Shown here: piece by piece, positions 1 through 12,763 of the stretch
Numbering within the stretch: position 1 is the stretch's first letter
How the letters are laid out: each line of letters starts with the position of its first letter
Assembly (NCBI GenBank): GCA_038503065.1
Contig: JBCAMK010000004.1
Span: 2,617,001-2,681,000, forward strand
Length of the DNA: 64,000 bases
Source of the DNA: Paragyromitra xinjiangensis
Taxonomy: Eukaryota; Ascomycota; Pezizomycetes; Pezizales; Discinaceae
Direction of reading: 5' to 3'
Position numbers and translations under genes: made by a program
Notes under the pieces: generated by a model
The model's input: only the letters and a program-made list of their open reading frames with translations
Databases searched by the model: none
Told to the model about the DNA's origin: nothing

Positions 1-2017
1 GGCAGTGCTCGCTATAAAGGGTTTGGTGTAACACTCAGACAGGGTTTCGGAACAAAGTAATGACGTTACATCCCAGTACTGACCCGATTAAAATTCATCC
101 TCCAAGACCACAAGCGAAAAAGCTAGGTGATCTCGACCGAGTTCCCTCCTAGAGAGGAGGAATAAGAAAAGCCACAGGGCCTCTCCTTCATGTAGTCTTA
201 ATCTTCCTCCCAAACCTGCTTAAGACATATGCTAGACATGATGACTAAGCTTCTTCCATTATGCTAGCTCCACTGGGCGTTCTTGCAACAAGTGGTAGCA
301 AATCAAATCAAATACTCTACTCCTTTCATCACGGAAGGGAGATCTGTCGTACGATCAGCAATAATAATCATGTGACAGCCGTTTACCAGGAATCGAAAAT
401 GGCTTGTTCCAAGGGAATTTTTGGCTCATATTAAATCTAATGCCATTTCAAAGCTCGACGGTTGACGGTCTTACTAACTTTAGATCAAGGTAGGCTGTCC
501 TGTCATTGACCAACCCTCCTACAAGCTGGGCTTGGCACTTACCATAGTCGCGTCCTGCTTAATATAGAGATTGGGAGACAAAGAAGACTTGATTGATTGA
601 CTCTACTCGACTGCGGTACAAGCTTAATATATAGACTTCGGTCCCGTGAAGACTCTTCACTTCCGGGACTCCCGATGTCCTCCCCACTAGGGTCTACTAG
701 AGCCTACCATCGATACCCGATTAGGAAGCCCATTTACAACACGTCCAACAAGTTCTTGCTATTTTTGAAGTACTATGATGCAACAAGATCTGGATGCCAT
801 GAACCACTCAATGAAAATACCCTACTCAACAAATCAACCTCCAAGCTATAGCTGGATTTGGCCAGACTGACCTAGAGTTGAATAAACGTGGGCTCTTCTG
901 AAGCGCCCACAATAAAATTGTTTTAGGGTGGCAACTAAAGTAGGTAGATGGCAGCACCAACTATGCGGTGACGCAGCGAGGTTCTGGGGGATATTATTGC
1001 CGTGCAAAGTCCTCGGTTTTGGGTCCCCTTTACTCAAAACGAAAGCGGAAACAGCATCCTACTATATGGATTATAATAGGCGCCATAAATCACGAGATAC
1101 ACCTAACAAGGAAGTTTTTATTAGCTAGTACTATGCTTTGGCACTACGTGATAGGCCATTCGTGTAAACAACTCTGGCCCTGACTCCTAGCAACAGAGCC
1201 CACTGACCCAAAACCAGGGCTGAAACCCCTACATAAAGGTTCTACTAGTCGGTAAGCCACTGTTCTTCATCGCTTAGCAACTAAGCTGCAGAAATGCCAG
1301 GGTTATGAACATCATATTTTCGAGGACCGCTATATCTTTCTACCGAAATCATAGAGACCGACAGGGATGACATTTATTTAGTGAAACTATCATATCCCTG
1401 CCTCTATCTCGCCCCCCAACAAAACGTTATCTGACAGAAGATCTCCTACAAAGCCGTGAAGAAGTTTCAAGAGCAGCATGCTACGTGGGGAACGACAACG
1501 GCCTCGCCCAAAGCATACAACACTAGATTCACAGTTTATTGCAGGGGTTTCTCGGGTCCTGAGCGCCCACAGCCGTTTTGTGTCTATGTTGAAACGAGAA
1601 GTGAAGATACATGTGAGGATATCACTAATTCCCTCTTAGAGTTGGTTATAAGAATGACCGGGAAATTATTTTTTAGGCTAGATGGAATGAGTGTGCAGTA
1701 CATGGTATTTCGAATCCGATCTTAATTATGGTTTCTTCCGGGTTCAAAATTGGCTTGCTAGTATAAATACCAACACATCACAGGAAAATTTATTTGAAGG
1801 CTTGGAAGGAAGGTGGATGTGGACCCAAAAGACCAACTGATCGTACTCAATCAGTGACCTAAGCAGGCTCCCAAATGAAAGAGAAAAAAAAAGTTCTGGC
1901 ACCACCGACAGAAATTGGATAGGACGGCGATAAAATAAAACACTAAAGCTTCAAGAGCTCAAAGCTATCTATCCCTTCAGAAACTGTAGTTACACACATG
2001 TACACCCCAGGCTCTAT
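1..2017. other. Gene-poor stretch, nothing supported
   Basis: Only short open frames are present. None has a recognisable motif, a plausible splice pattern that extends it, or a signal peptide. I see no tRNA, no long repeat and no transposon end here. A GA-rich/A-rich patch near 1880-1895 is unremarkable. Confidence 0.5.
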
Positions 2018-2640
2018 TCAAACAAATCCCTTATCAGCTGCAGCCCTATAGCTACAGCTCATTTCATAATCAGGAAGCACATCTCCTTCATCAGCATCCT
2101 GCTGCTTCTTTGACGTAAACCAGCTTCGCATCTTAACCCACTCCTCAGAACCTCCATCTCCACGCCCTGTTACTCCTGCCGTCTCCCAGACATCCACCCT
2201 TTCATCCTCTCGAAACTCCGCCTCCTAACTTCCCCGCACCACCTACCCCCTCGAGAATAATACCCCCATGCGAAGCAAGTGCGTGAAGGAAAACACGGCA
2301 GGGATGAACACGAGGGATCCGAAAATCGATAGCATGACGATTATGCCGGTGTTGCTTTTGGCTTTGACTTGTTCAAGCTTAATAGCAGCGTACCCGGCAG
2401 CTCCACGGATAACTGGCGAAGAGCTGTTCGATAGGGAGACGAAGAACTTGGGGACAGAGGTATCTAGTGATCTTCAGAGTAACATGGTTAAGGTAGAAGG
2501 GAGGACAGGATTGGTTCTAGCTCTAGGATGTTTCAGTTATCCGGACTTGATAGGATGCGGTGAGGAATTCGAAACTATGGTAGAGGTCGTCTCACCATCA
2601 ATTGTAGTCGAGGATATTGAGTATGGGCTGTACCAATAAG
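2018..2640 (-). pseudogene. Degenerate membrane-protein C-terminus (candidate)
   Basis: Read on the minus strand, about 2463 down to 2240 encodes a Ser/Asn-rich juxtamembrane stretch, a Lys/Glu-rich segment and one clear hydrophobic span (about 20 residues including IIVMLSIFGSLVFIPAVF). About 2220 to 2018 continues in the same frame as an acidic, Lys-rich cytoplasmic-type tail ending in a stop at 2018-2020. Two in-frame stops separate the halves, in a 39 nt block (roughly 2255-2217) that begins GT and ends AG. Either this is an unusually short in-frame intron or the gene is broken. Upstream (2463-2640) the frame is interrupted again, although a Thr/Ser-rich ectodomain-like frame is readable. 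A 123-codon plus-strand frame (2268-2639) overlaps it antisense and looks less protein-like. I do not recognise the family. Confidence 0.35.
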
Positions 2641-3609
2641 CAGATGCAGTATTCTACCTGACAATATCCACCTGAAACTCAAGGTTTCTGTTATCTTTGT
2701 ACTATATCGCTTCAGAGATAAGGTCAACAGAGTCAGTCAAACAGAAGTTAAATTTGAATTATTTACATGTAATAAACCATCAATTCCTACCTACTCGGCA
2801 ACAATCACTTTCTCTCAGAAATCTCCTCTGATGACTTGCTGGAAGCCCACTTAGCGCTACTATCGTCCAACCGACGAATTCGGAAAGTTACGGAGCACAT
2901 ACCTAGCCGTTATTAGCCTGTGGGATGATGACGATTTATCCTCGCTATAAGGAATGCGTGTAACCGCACGTCATAGTAAGTTTTCCCCTATAGTAAGTCA
3001 ATCTCATAGAAAGATACGACTGCATATGCGCCGCGTGAGGCGAAGTAAGACCAGCTGCCATAAATATTAAACCGGACATGCATGGACCTGCTTCTGCATT
3101 CTTAAAGGGGAGAGGCAGTGCAAGCGATTCTGCGTGTCATACTGCTTGGCGGCTGCAGCATACTGATTGCATCCTGTACCACATTGTGTAACTGTCAGAT
3201 CCTCTCAATAAATTTATCCAAGATAACCATAAGATTGGTACTGCTGTGATCATTAATCATCACTCGCAGTCAGCACTTTATCAAGATCTACCACCAAAAG
3301 CTTATATTAACCAATCGTTATCACAATACACCATCTCAAAGCTAGGAACATCGCCAACCTCCACTTTCTCGACTACTCGTTACAAAATATCCAATAGAAG
3401 TAACTAAAAGACATGATACTTTATGCAAGCTTCAAAATTCAAAAAACGCCGTCATCGCCATAACCATAAACTGCAGTTAATAAAAAATCCCGTAAATAAA
3501 CAATAATCTTGTGTTATAAGAACGAAAAAGAACAGATCTCCACTCCTGGTATAAGAATAAAAAGAAACTCCAAAAAATAGAAAGTTTTTCCACACTGCGG
3601 ATTGTCCGC
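2641..3609. other. Intergenic region, 3' side of sulfatase-like gene
   Basis: AT-rich sequence without a supported gene. A short minus-strand frame ending in a Ser/Lys/Glu-rich tail near 2811-2880 could be the end of another decayed gene, but nothing upstream supports it. The segment just before 3610 is the 3' untranslated side of the sulfatase-like gene. Confidence 0.4.
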
Positions 3610-6458
3610 TCATGTATCCCACCAGTGATCATGTTCCAACAACCCGTCTTGATTATGCTCAGCACCTCTATCCTCTCTCCTAGTCCCACCTGTATAGCCC
3701 CACCTTCTTCGCCACTCCCAAATTGCCCAGCCAGCAATCTTCTCTGCCTCATCGACCCAAACCGCTGCTTCATCACCGTATTTCTTTTGTACGCCGTCTT
3801 TCAGCTTCTTCCCACCTTCCCAAGCTTCAACGGTGTCTATTTCCATCGGGTCCGTGTCAATCTTGGAAAAGATGTATGGCGATTGCTCACAAATCGGTAA
3901 AACTAGCCGGAATGGGTGCGCGGATGAAACGACGGAGAGGTGAGTGCCACCGGGGTTGACAACGCCAAAGTTCCATTGCTGTCGCCCGAACCTACTGGCA
4001 CGGAAGGGGCGAATCAAAGACTGGCCTTCATACTCGGGCAAGAGGTCTTTTGCGATGGATGTGGAGGGTCCATTGAGCGAGTTTGTGGAAATTAACAAGT
4101 CAAGGATGGTCGGCATGATAGCCATGGAGGTGGTGGTGTGTTCGAGCTGAATACGTGGAAGCTGGGGGTGACGGAATACGAGCGGGACTTGAAAGTTCTT
4201 GATGTGCGGGTTGGCGTAAGTTGTTTTCGCATTTGTAGATTCACCGAAGGCGAAACCACTACAAGAACAGGTTAGTAAAATCTTACGCATAAGTAGGATA
4301 CCAAACTTACTGGTCACCAATCATGACGATCAGAGTCTCATTCGCAACACCAACTTCCTCCAAGACATTTAGAACCTCGGTGATCCATGAATCGCCCCAT
4401 TTAATACTGTTCAAATATTTATTCCAGGCTGCTCCACCACCACTAGCATGACTACCTTCTTCACCCCAATACGGTTCCTGTTCTCCAAACTCATCAGGCG
4501 TGGCCCATGGGTGATGAGTGCTGCTCGTCAAATGCGACAAGAAAACCCTTTCGCCACTCTTCTCGGCGCTCTCAAATAAATCCTTGATATACGGTTTCAA
4601 TTCGGTCTCCGAGTATCCAAAGTAATTCAGTTCTCCATGCTCGGGCGGGTGTTTCGCCGTTGGTGATTGGAGAGTTTCGCGGACAACCGTATCGTCAAAA
4701 CCAATTTGTTCAAGGAACGGTGCCTGGCGATCAAATTTGGTTGTGGATGCTTGCATGAAAACTGACTTCCAGGTTCCATTACTTTTCCACCCTTGCTCCG
4801 CACCTTCTGCACTGGGGAGATTGGCGTTCATGACCTTGAGGACATGGGCAAGGCATGGCTGGTAGATGTCGGTTTCGAGCTCTTCCAGGAAGTCTACTGC
4901 GAGAGGAGAAACCCCGCAATGGCTACCGAGAAGAGACTTGAGCGTGAAGCTGCTGCCTGTTAAAACCCCTTTAACGTTGAGACCACCGAACGTGCTATTC
5001 CCACCCCTACCAAACCCGCCATCTTCACCTGTAATCTTTTCTGCCATCCTGCTTAATTCAGACAAATCGGCCCAAGCGTCATGTTGAGGATCACTTCGTT
5101 TAGCTTTTGCCGACTTGCCACGGGAGGCCATAATTTTGTTGTACAAAAGGCCATCCTTGATCAACGGAAAGACATCCTTGCGGGTTGATTCGAGGGATAA
5201 AATTACAACGTGCTTGATCGAAACACCGGCGAGAGCACCTTTAAGTGAGTCGAGAACTGGCTGGTCAAGATTCGTGATCTTAAGCGGATCGAACACCGGG
5301 TCATATCCAAAAGGAGGCGGTGGACGTGGGAAATCTTCGTAATCCCCAGGGCGGTGATGTGGATGTCCCGGCGGGGGAGACTGAGGACTGCGTGGGTGAT
5401 GGGGAGGAGGGCCATCAGGGGGGCCATGGGGGTGGTGATATGTAGGACGGTAAAATCGTTCAAACCCTGCCGTCCTGTTTTCTGGGAGCCAACTTGGGGG
5501 TTCCCTCATTCTCTCTTCATGCACGTCTCTCCATGTACTCCCAGGCCTCCATCCTCGCCCAATACCACCTTCAGCCTCACCCTCTGCGGGTATCCAGAAT
5601 TCTCTACGAAGATGTTCAGGGAATGGGAAGACTGGGGGTCCATCGAAAGGTGAAGGTTCGCAGAAAGCTGAACGTCTAGTCCAGAGACCCTCGAACAAGG
5701 TAAACGGAAGTGTACTCGACATATGCTGGTAGGGAGATTTTGGGCGCACAATATGCAAGACGAAAATTATAACGGTAGCGACCAACAACTTGAATCTAGC
5801 CCATCGAATAGCAGCGACAGAATAGGAGGGCGCAGGCTTTTCAGGCTCAGTATCCGACGATAGTACTTGCTCAGGCTCTTCATCCCCTTGGCGACGTCGC
5901 GCAATAGTCTCCCTACAAACAATCCATTTTGAGGGACACACAGTAGTTACGAAGGATCTAACCATACGATGCGACAAGTTATACAGCATTGGGTTGAAGA
6001 GCCAGGCAATGCCACCAAGGATGCCGATAGTCAAGGACAGACCGGCAAAACCACTCATGAGCATCCCGAAGAAACCTTCGGGTTCACGCAGGACCTTGAA
6101 CATCATGTTCCAGTGAATTTCACCGCCGGTTTCAATGAAGAAGCCGATCTGGGAAGCGGATGTGGAAGTGATGAGCAGGCTGAAAAATGAGTAAGTAATT
6201 TGGTGGTGCATCAAACGGGAAAAGGGAAACCCACGAGAGAAAGATACCAACGACCCGCCATCGTTGAAAGATGATGCGGGCAAAGAAAATGACGAGAAAG
6301 TCGAGGAAGACAAAAGTAGGAAAATAGAGCAGGAAGAGGAAGATGGGGAGGGCGGTCAGATGTGAGAAGAGGTGCAGAAACTTTGCGGATAGCAGCGAGA
6401 CAACAAGCAACGAGTAGAAGTAAGCGCGGTCTGGCCACGCGAAGGTAAAGGAGGGCAT
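3610..6458 (-). CDS. Membrane-anchored sulfatase / alkaline-phosphatase-fold protein
   Basis: Three exons: 6458-6235, 6179-4311 and 4258-3610. The lengths sum to 2,742 nt, giving 913 aa in one frame. The N-terminus has several hydrophobic spans (about residues 12-75 and 105-135) and a further one near 200, so it is an integral membrane protein. A long Pro/His-rich linker (about residues 310-360) follows. The C-terminal catalytic domain begins near residue 395 with ILSLESTRKD, continues with LTSSTHHPW (about residue 625) and has IGDHGFAFGE across the second splice junction (about residue 700). This is the GDHG metal-binding motif of sulfatases and LTA-synthase-like enzymes, and it appears only when the 52 nt intron 4310-4259 is removed, which supports the model. 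By family it is a phospho- or sulfo-transfer/hydrolysis enzyme with its active site outside the membrane; the substrate is unknown. It stands alone with no evident partner. Confidence 0.85.
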
Positions 6459-8427
6459 TGGGAAGAGGAAGGGAGAATAATCTACAAGAGAGAGGAGGAT
6501 CCGGAGGAGAGCATGGGCAGTAAGTGTGGTGAAATGGATGAAAGATGGGAAGAATAGATATCAGGGGGAAGAGGTATAATAGGGTATAACTGAGATAGTA
6601 AAGAGAGACAGCAAGAGAGCGTGTTCAATGAGGGATAGAGAAGAAACACAGGAGGCAGTGAAGCCAAGTGAGAGAATTGGTCGAGCGAAGAGTGAGGCTG
6701 AATGGGGGTCTCCAGTTGCATAAGAGCAGAGGTTTACTCCCTAAATTAGGGCGGCCGAAGCTGCAGACGGTAATTGGACGGCGTGCAGAGATGGCTATTT
6801 ATTTCCACAGCCCGAGATGCATGGAGGGGGCGAGGGAGTCATAGTCAAAGGGACAGTACAGAGGCAAGTCCTAACTGCCCAGGACAGCTCCGAACGATAA
6901 CCCCGATGACCCCTTGGCCTTCCTGAAGAGTTCTGGAAGGTGTCCTCTAGCCTGTACTTACTGCTACTTACTACTCCGTCTCGTGGACATAAAAGAGACC
7001 CTGGAGACGGGCATCGCTCTAAAGCGGTTCAAATAAGCATGGTCTTGGCTCATGCCAATCTAAAATGCCAAACACGGACCCCCCACCCTCACAAAGCTTG
7101 GCTCCACCCGCTTGGATGCGAGGAAAGAATTATCGAATTCGCGTAAAACGTGTTTCATTGACTGACCGACTGATCGATAAATCGATTGATCGATTAAATC
7201 ATGTATACCGCCAATTAATCTGGTAAAAACCCCATCCATACCCCCAAGTCGAGTTTTTCTCAAACGTGTTTCAAACCCCCTCGACCAGTCGCAACCGCTC
7301 GCTGCCCCCTTCGTCCGACCAAGCCTTTTCCCCCTGAACCTACAGCATCACTAGCGCGGCACCATACCTAGAATAGACGCTTCTCAAAAGTCAAGCTTTT
7401 CTGCAGGGGTTCTTTCGTGATCTTCATGCATGTTTGCCGTGCTCCCGACCACGCCTTTCCCTGATGTCGAAAGCCGGTCTAAGCCTGAGCACCAAACCCG
7501 AGCATTCCGATGTCGGATTTCGTTCATGTACCGGTTTAACCGCCTCTGTTCCCTGCCCTCATCCTCATCGTCCTCTTCCTCGTGGACCTCTTGGTTATCC
7601 CGACGCGTAAGCTTGGGGCGGCGTGAGCCGTTATGAGTGGTTTTCAAGCTTTTCGGGGATGAGATAATTATAGAGCGATCGGAGAACTTGCGATGCTCTT
7701 TGATCAGCTTGTGACAACGTCCTCGTCGTTTGTCCTATCACGCCCGTCCGGTGACACTCTGGCTACTAGCGCTATGTTGTGCGGTATAACCCACAACAAT
7801 GTTAGAGGGGAAGGATTCGTGCAAACATGCCAACATCACCGCTGTCGAGCTCAATAGTATTGCCAGAGACGTGAGATCCTTTGCATGCGATAAGGAGAAG
7901 TAGATAACCGCTAGTTGATACGGCTGTGACGAGATTGATACTATCACCCTGAAGCTATTTACTCGAGTCATAATAACACCCTCGATGCAACCGAGTCTGG
8001 TTCAAGAATAAATTTACAATTGCTTCATTAATGTTGCACTCGAGATTAGTTACGGCCTAAATGTAATACTCTCAGTTTCAAGGCTTGCCTAGGAACCCAG
8101 TGTTCATCTTTGGCTAGATGTGCCGTGGCAGCCGAACGTGTTGATTTTAGCGCTCTAGATCTAAGGGAGAGGGCCGAGTATGGGTATATTGAGGCCTTAG
8201 AAGGAGAGCTGTCCGAGGGTTATCCTCATGGTTCAAGACATCCTGAAGCTGAATGAGATGCGTGAACTGGATCATGAATCGAGTGATGCTTGATGATCAG
8301 GACTCTACGGTGGATTGCATACTTTTAACTTCCAGAGCTCAATTGAAAATCCCAGTTAAGACTATAGGTTTTTCTTAAGCGGATTACCAGCCTAAAGTCA
8401 GTTCCGCCAACTAAACCTACACTTTGA
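6459..8427. other. Intergenic region between sulfatase-like and dioxygenase genes
   Basis: No gene supported. The 5' part is the promoter side of the sulfatase-like gene and has pyrimidine-rich tracts on the minus strand (6480-6720). At 7158-7198 there is a short block of GATCGAT/CGATTGATCGATT near-repeats. Several 60-90 codon frames (for example 7384-7647 minus and 7738-7971 minus) lack motifs and splice partners and are treated as chance. Confidence 0.5.
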
Positions 8428-9806
8428 CTATTTTTTCTCTACATTGATGGAATAAATGTCCCGAATCTCAGGCTCCAGTGGGAGCCGTTGATCCTCAGGC
8501 TTTGTATCATAATAAAGGGTATTCCACAGTGGCTTCAACTCGTCCGGAGTCTTCCAAGAAAGCTCTTCATTCCTCAGCCAAAGCCGTAACAGATGCCGTC
8601 TGGTGAGTGGTCAAGATTGTTAGCACCTATAGAAAAGTACGAACGAAGAAGCATACTTTTTCGTCTCACTATCTTTGAAGCCATCCCGCGAATGAAATAT
8701 CGAAAGGTTGTTGATGTATTGAATATCGCCTCGCTGAAACGTAAGCCCGAGATTGGAGCGCTCGGCGGTAAAGTGTAACGCATCTAGCGCCTCGGCTTGG
8801 CCCTCGGTTATCGGCGGAATCCCTTTGGACCGCGGTAATGTCTGAAACCCTGTAAAATGGCGACGGGCATACTGGATGATCAATTTCTGCTGCGCAGTGT
8901 AATACAGCAACGGTCGGGTGATGTATAGTGGGTTTCCCCCAAACCTAATGTTTGCATGAGTCTTACTCAGTATTACTCTGTCGGGATAAGGTAAATACCC
9001 GTCAAAAGGCCACGGTTCACTCAAAATCTTGATCAAGTCAGGTCTGGTGCTTGCGAATTCGTTGTAAATCCTCCAGGAACTGGAAATACGACTTGTTCCT
9101 CCCTCTGCCGCTTCCGCTAGAGCGAATAACGCAACGATATCACCGGGGTCTGTATGGAAAACTTGCTTATCCGTCGTGTACGCTGGTGCGCCGAGAACCT
9201 GGTTTGGATGTGTCTCTTTAAGGTTTTTGATGTGGGATAGAACTGTTCCTCTGCCATCCTGGCGACCGCGGAGTTCCCCGACGTGTGCAGAGATTCCGGC
9301 ATATGCGATGATGGAATCAAGACGGGAATAACGTTCTACGGGGAGACCCCTGAGAACGAAAAAACCCCTGCCGTCGTAGAGCTCTTTGGTAAGGCTGTGC
9401 AGCTTTGGGGATAGAGTTGGGAGGGGAAAGGTTGTTTTTGATATGAGGCCGAGGGGCTTCGATGTGGCTGTGTCAGGTCAATACTAGGCTCTGGGCCATG
9501 GTGACTATCGGGATCAATACCTTTGAAACTCTCGATTGAAGAATCAATCTCGGAGATTTCGGGTTCTGTCAAAACCACTACCCATTCATCCTTCTGGAAG
9601 TCCTTCCCCTCCCAAACCAACGTTGACTCTAGCTTTGATGGAAATCCTTCGGGAATTTCTTTAGTCAACACTTCGGTCTCAAGCCTTCTCTTAGTGCGCG
9701 CTGTATATTTCTCGAGATCTGGATGATAAGAGATGTCTGGCTGCTCTGCGCTAGAGAGGCTTAGATTCTGTAACGAGAGATCCCTGGGGGTTTCAACTGC
9801 AGCCAT
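8428..9806 (-). CDS. TauD/TfdA-family Fe(II)/2-oxoglutarate dioxygenase
   Basis: Three exons: 9806-9521, 9467-8657 and 8599-8428, giving 422 aa. Intron 1 is 53 nt and intron 2 is 57 nt; both junctions restore the frame. The core reads DGRGFFVLRG at about 127-136 and then QVFHTDPGD with the iron ligands His200 and Asp202 (HxD). The distal ligand is His354 in SIFHSRDGF, preceded by the typical GDIQYINN. The C-terminus LRLWLRNEE is characteristic of fungal TauD-like proteins. By family, such enzymes hydroxylate a small carboxylate or sulfonate substrate using 2-oxoglutarate and O2, in the cytosol. The substrate cannot be told from sequence. The gene is divergent from the flavin monooxygenase with 346 bp between start codons, so the two oxidative enzymes may share control. 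Confidence 0.88.
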
Positions 9807-10152
9807 TATGATAACCGAGATGTTGGGGGGCGCTATATACGTAAGTGGCTTGCTGGATTAAACGAAGAATTTACAAACTCTTTGGGGGTCAATCGAAGTG
9901 TGTTCATGAGATGCCCACCGAGAAGCGAACAATCAGATTGTGGATATGGCGTGCGAAGACACGTCGATTGTCACATCTCTTGCACAATTACCGTGATACT
10001 TTTCTGTTTACTGATATCACCTCTGGTGTGATATGATATGATAAGTTCTTGGCATCATGGTATCGGATGTTTCTACTCTGGCTGCGTGCTTTTCGTTTTC
10101 GTATCTATAACTTCAGGTTCGAGACTCCAGCGTTTACATATATACCGTTAAA
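9807..10152. promoter_or_regulatory. Shared divergent promoter of dioxygenase and monooxygenase genes
   Basis: The 346 bp separate the two start codons. They contain a perfect 7 bp inverted repeat ATATCAC / GTGATAT at 10014-10020 and 10028-10034 with a 7 bp spacer, followed by two further GATATG copies. The symmetry and mid-promoter position are what one expects of a binding site for a dimeric regulator such as a Zn2Cys6 protein, but no regulator is identified and this is inference. Confidence 0.4.
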
Positions 10153-12019
10153 ATGCCAACTTTTGAAACTCCTTTGGGGAGCGGATCCTCTTTATTGCTG
10201 CCGACTATTTCAAAAGTTGCTGTGATAGGCGCAGGCGCTGCAGGACTACCGACAGCCAAACGCTTGCGCAATTACGGTCTTGAGGTTGTCATATTCGAAC
10301 GTAACCCCGCGCCAGGTGGTGTGTGGTATGTGTTTTACGTTCCAAGCCATCGATGGTCTTTTGAAAAAGGAAAAAACTAACATTGGCTAGGATATATCGG
10401 GACGAGAAGCCAATCAAATCAGCCTTTCCGTCTGTGATTCCATCCAAGCTAGACGAGTCCTCGCGACCTCCAGAAGGCCAAGAACTACCCTTTACTGAAA
10501 CCTATGACGATGAAACTATTTGGGCGAGGCATGCACCACCGGGCGCTTGTTACGAGTCTCTCATTAACAATATTGAGACTTCGTTGATGAGATTTCAGGG
10601 GCATGAATATCCCCCTGGGACAGTATGAAATGACTAGGTGTTTGTAGTGATATGGGCGCTAATTGGGTTAGGGTTCGTTCGTAAACTATCAGTGTATTGT
10701 CGACTATTTGCAGAGATTTGCAAAAGATTCAAAACTTGATAGCATCACGCGGTACAATACATATGTGGGGAACGTGCGGAGGGTTAGAGAAGGGGGTAAG
10801 AGTTCGTGGAAAGTGTTGTCGAGGCAACTTCACAGAGATGAACTTGGAAGGACCGTTGGTACATGGTCGGAAGAAGTATGTGTACTACTATAAGAGCCTG
10901 AACCATTCTGACGCGGTTAGACTTTCGATGCTGTGGTAATTGCTACCGGCCATTATCACACCGAATATATTCCTGATATCCCCGGTTTGTCTGAGTGGGC
11001 GAAGAAATGGCCACAAGATATCTTCCACTCGAAGGAATTCCGTCGCGCTGATAGCTTTGATGACAAGGTACTTCTCTAAAAGAACGACACGAAAAATCTG
11101 TGCTAACGATGGATAGAACATTCTTTTGTTTGGGACAGGCTTTTCGTCACTCGATATTGCTCGGGAAATTTCTCCTTCCGCAAAGCACATATATCGAGTT
11201 GCCCGCAAAGAGGGTAATACGCTAACCTCGGAGGTTATAAAGAGCGCAATTAACCTACTGGCTCCCAAAAACCTCACTCAGGTTGCTGAAATTGAGAGGT
11301 TTGGGCCAGTTGAACATACCACTCAGCCTTGCGAAGGTGAAATCTTCTTGAAAGATGGTACAGTACTGAAGGGTATTGATGGTGTTTCTTTCTGCACGGG
11401 GTATCTCTATGTTTTGCCATTCCTGAGGCCATTCCATGGGGATAAGCCACCCTCAACCAGCGAGGACCCCGAAATCGTGCAAGAGGCAGACGTGACCGAA
11501 AAGACTTTTGTCACCGATGGTATGCGGTTACATAACCTTCATAAGGACATCTTTTACATCCAAGATCCCACATTGGCATTCATCGGGGTTCCTTTAAATA
11601 TCGCAACATTTGCATTCTTTGAGGTTCAAGCCATAGCGGTGGCGGCAGTGTTCGCAGGCAAAGCGTTTCTCCCAGCGGTATCTGAGATGCGGACGGAGTA
11701 TCAAGCTCGCGAGGCGGCAAAAGGCACCGGGCGAGGTTTTCATGAGTTGGGGCCCGATTTGGAGAGGGATTATGTGGAGAATGTAGTAAATTGGGTTAAC
11801 CGGGACGCGGAGAAGATCAATGATGAAACTAGAGTTAAAGGGTATTATGAGGGCTGGTACGAGGATAGGGTGGCAGGTATGGATAGGCTTTTGAGGAGTA
11901 TCCTTTCGAGGGAGAAATTCTATCCGGGCCTTGGTGCGCAGGAAATTGAAGCCAAGGTTCAGGAGCTAAATATATTGGTGGAGAAGTTATTTCGGGCTGC
12001 TGCTGCGGATGGTGTGTGA
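10153..12019 (+). CDS. Flavin-containing monooxygenase (FMO-like)
   Basis: Five exons: 10153-10325, 10391-10622, 10693-10875, 10921-11067 and 11117-12019, giving 545 aa. All four junctions preserve the frame. The FAD-binding Rossmann motif is VAVIGAGAAG at about 22-31. ATGHYHTEY follows, the Rossmann-edge motif near the middle of the protein, and then the FMO-type element DIFHSKEFR. The second dinucleotide site is NILLFGTGFSS starting at about residue 246; its last Gly is replaced by Ser relative to the usual GxGxSG. The class oxygenates N, S or, in Baeyer-Villiger members, carbonyl carbons using NADPH and O2. Which reaction applies here is unknown. No signal peptide is seen, so it is probably cytosolic. 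The divergent dioxygenase and the neighbouring transporter suggest small-molecule catabolism or a short biosynthetic pathway. Confidence 0.88.
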
Positions 12020-12763
12020 AGTTAACTAGAGGTAAGTCCGCTATATGTAATGCATGTCTCGCATTGTCATTTGCTAACTGATTTACCTTAGTGAATGAAC
12101 TAGATATATATCTCGCACAAGTGTATTCTTGGTTTTGAGGGCGTCCTAGAAGGCAACTACTTGGAGTAGTGTCATAGCTATACCTGGCATTGCTTTTGTT
12201 CCAAAGAAAGTTTGTTATCTATTAGTAGAATTGATTTATTGATACTGGGTAACTCTTGACACTGTGGTTTTGTGGATGTGTGGTAGGTTTCTGGAATAGT
12301 GAGCGGAAGTGAGGTTTGTTCACGGCTGTATCCACGATTAGTCGTGGTATGTTGATTGTGCTTTTCTTCAACCTTCGTCAGGTGGCTGTTATTAATTCCT
12401 CAATGGGGCCACAGATATTATTGGCAAATCTTGGCTCTTGGGATATGTGAGAGGATTTAAGGAATCAAAATTCTTGTTAATTCTCTTCTTCTGGTAACTC
12501 GGAATACTAAAACTTGCGGATTGGAGGATATCTTGGCGGGGACACCACAGAAAGGCCCTTAATGATCTATACAGAGGAGACTTGAGACTGGGTATTATCT
12601 ATGATGAAAGGGGATTTGGGGGTTTGATGGGGTGGCTGATAAAAACCTAGCCTCGTTGTGTGTTTTGTATTTATAATATCCAAGGTGCGCGTGAATATGG
12701 TCTTCAAGAATTTTGGCTTCAATAGTTTCATTATGTATATATAACTAAAAAGGATCCGCCAAC
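12020..12763. other. Convergent 3' intergenic region
   Basis: This holds the downstream regions of the monooxygenase (+) and the sugar transporter (-). I see no gene and no notable repeat. Confidence 0.6.

Noticed and set aside
2268..2639. 123-codon plus-strand frame with a hydrophobic segment near residue 30
   Set aside because: It is antisense to a more protein-like minus-strand reading; the start context and composition are poor and there is no recognisable motif.
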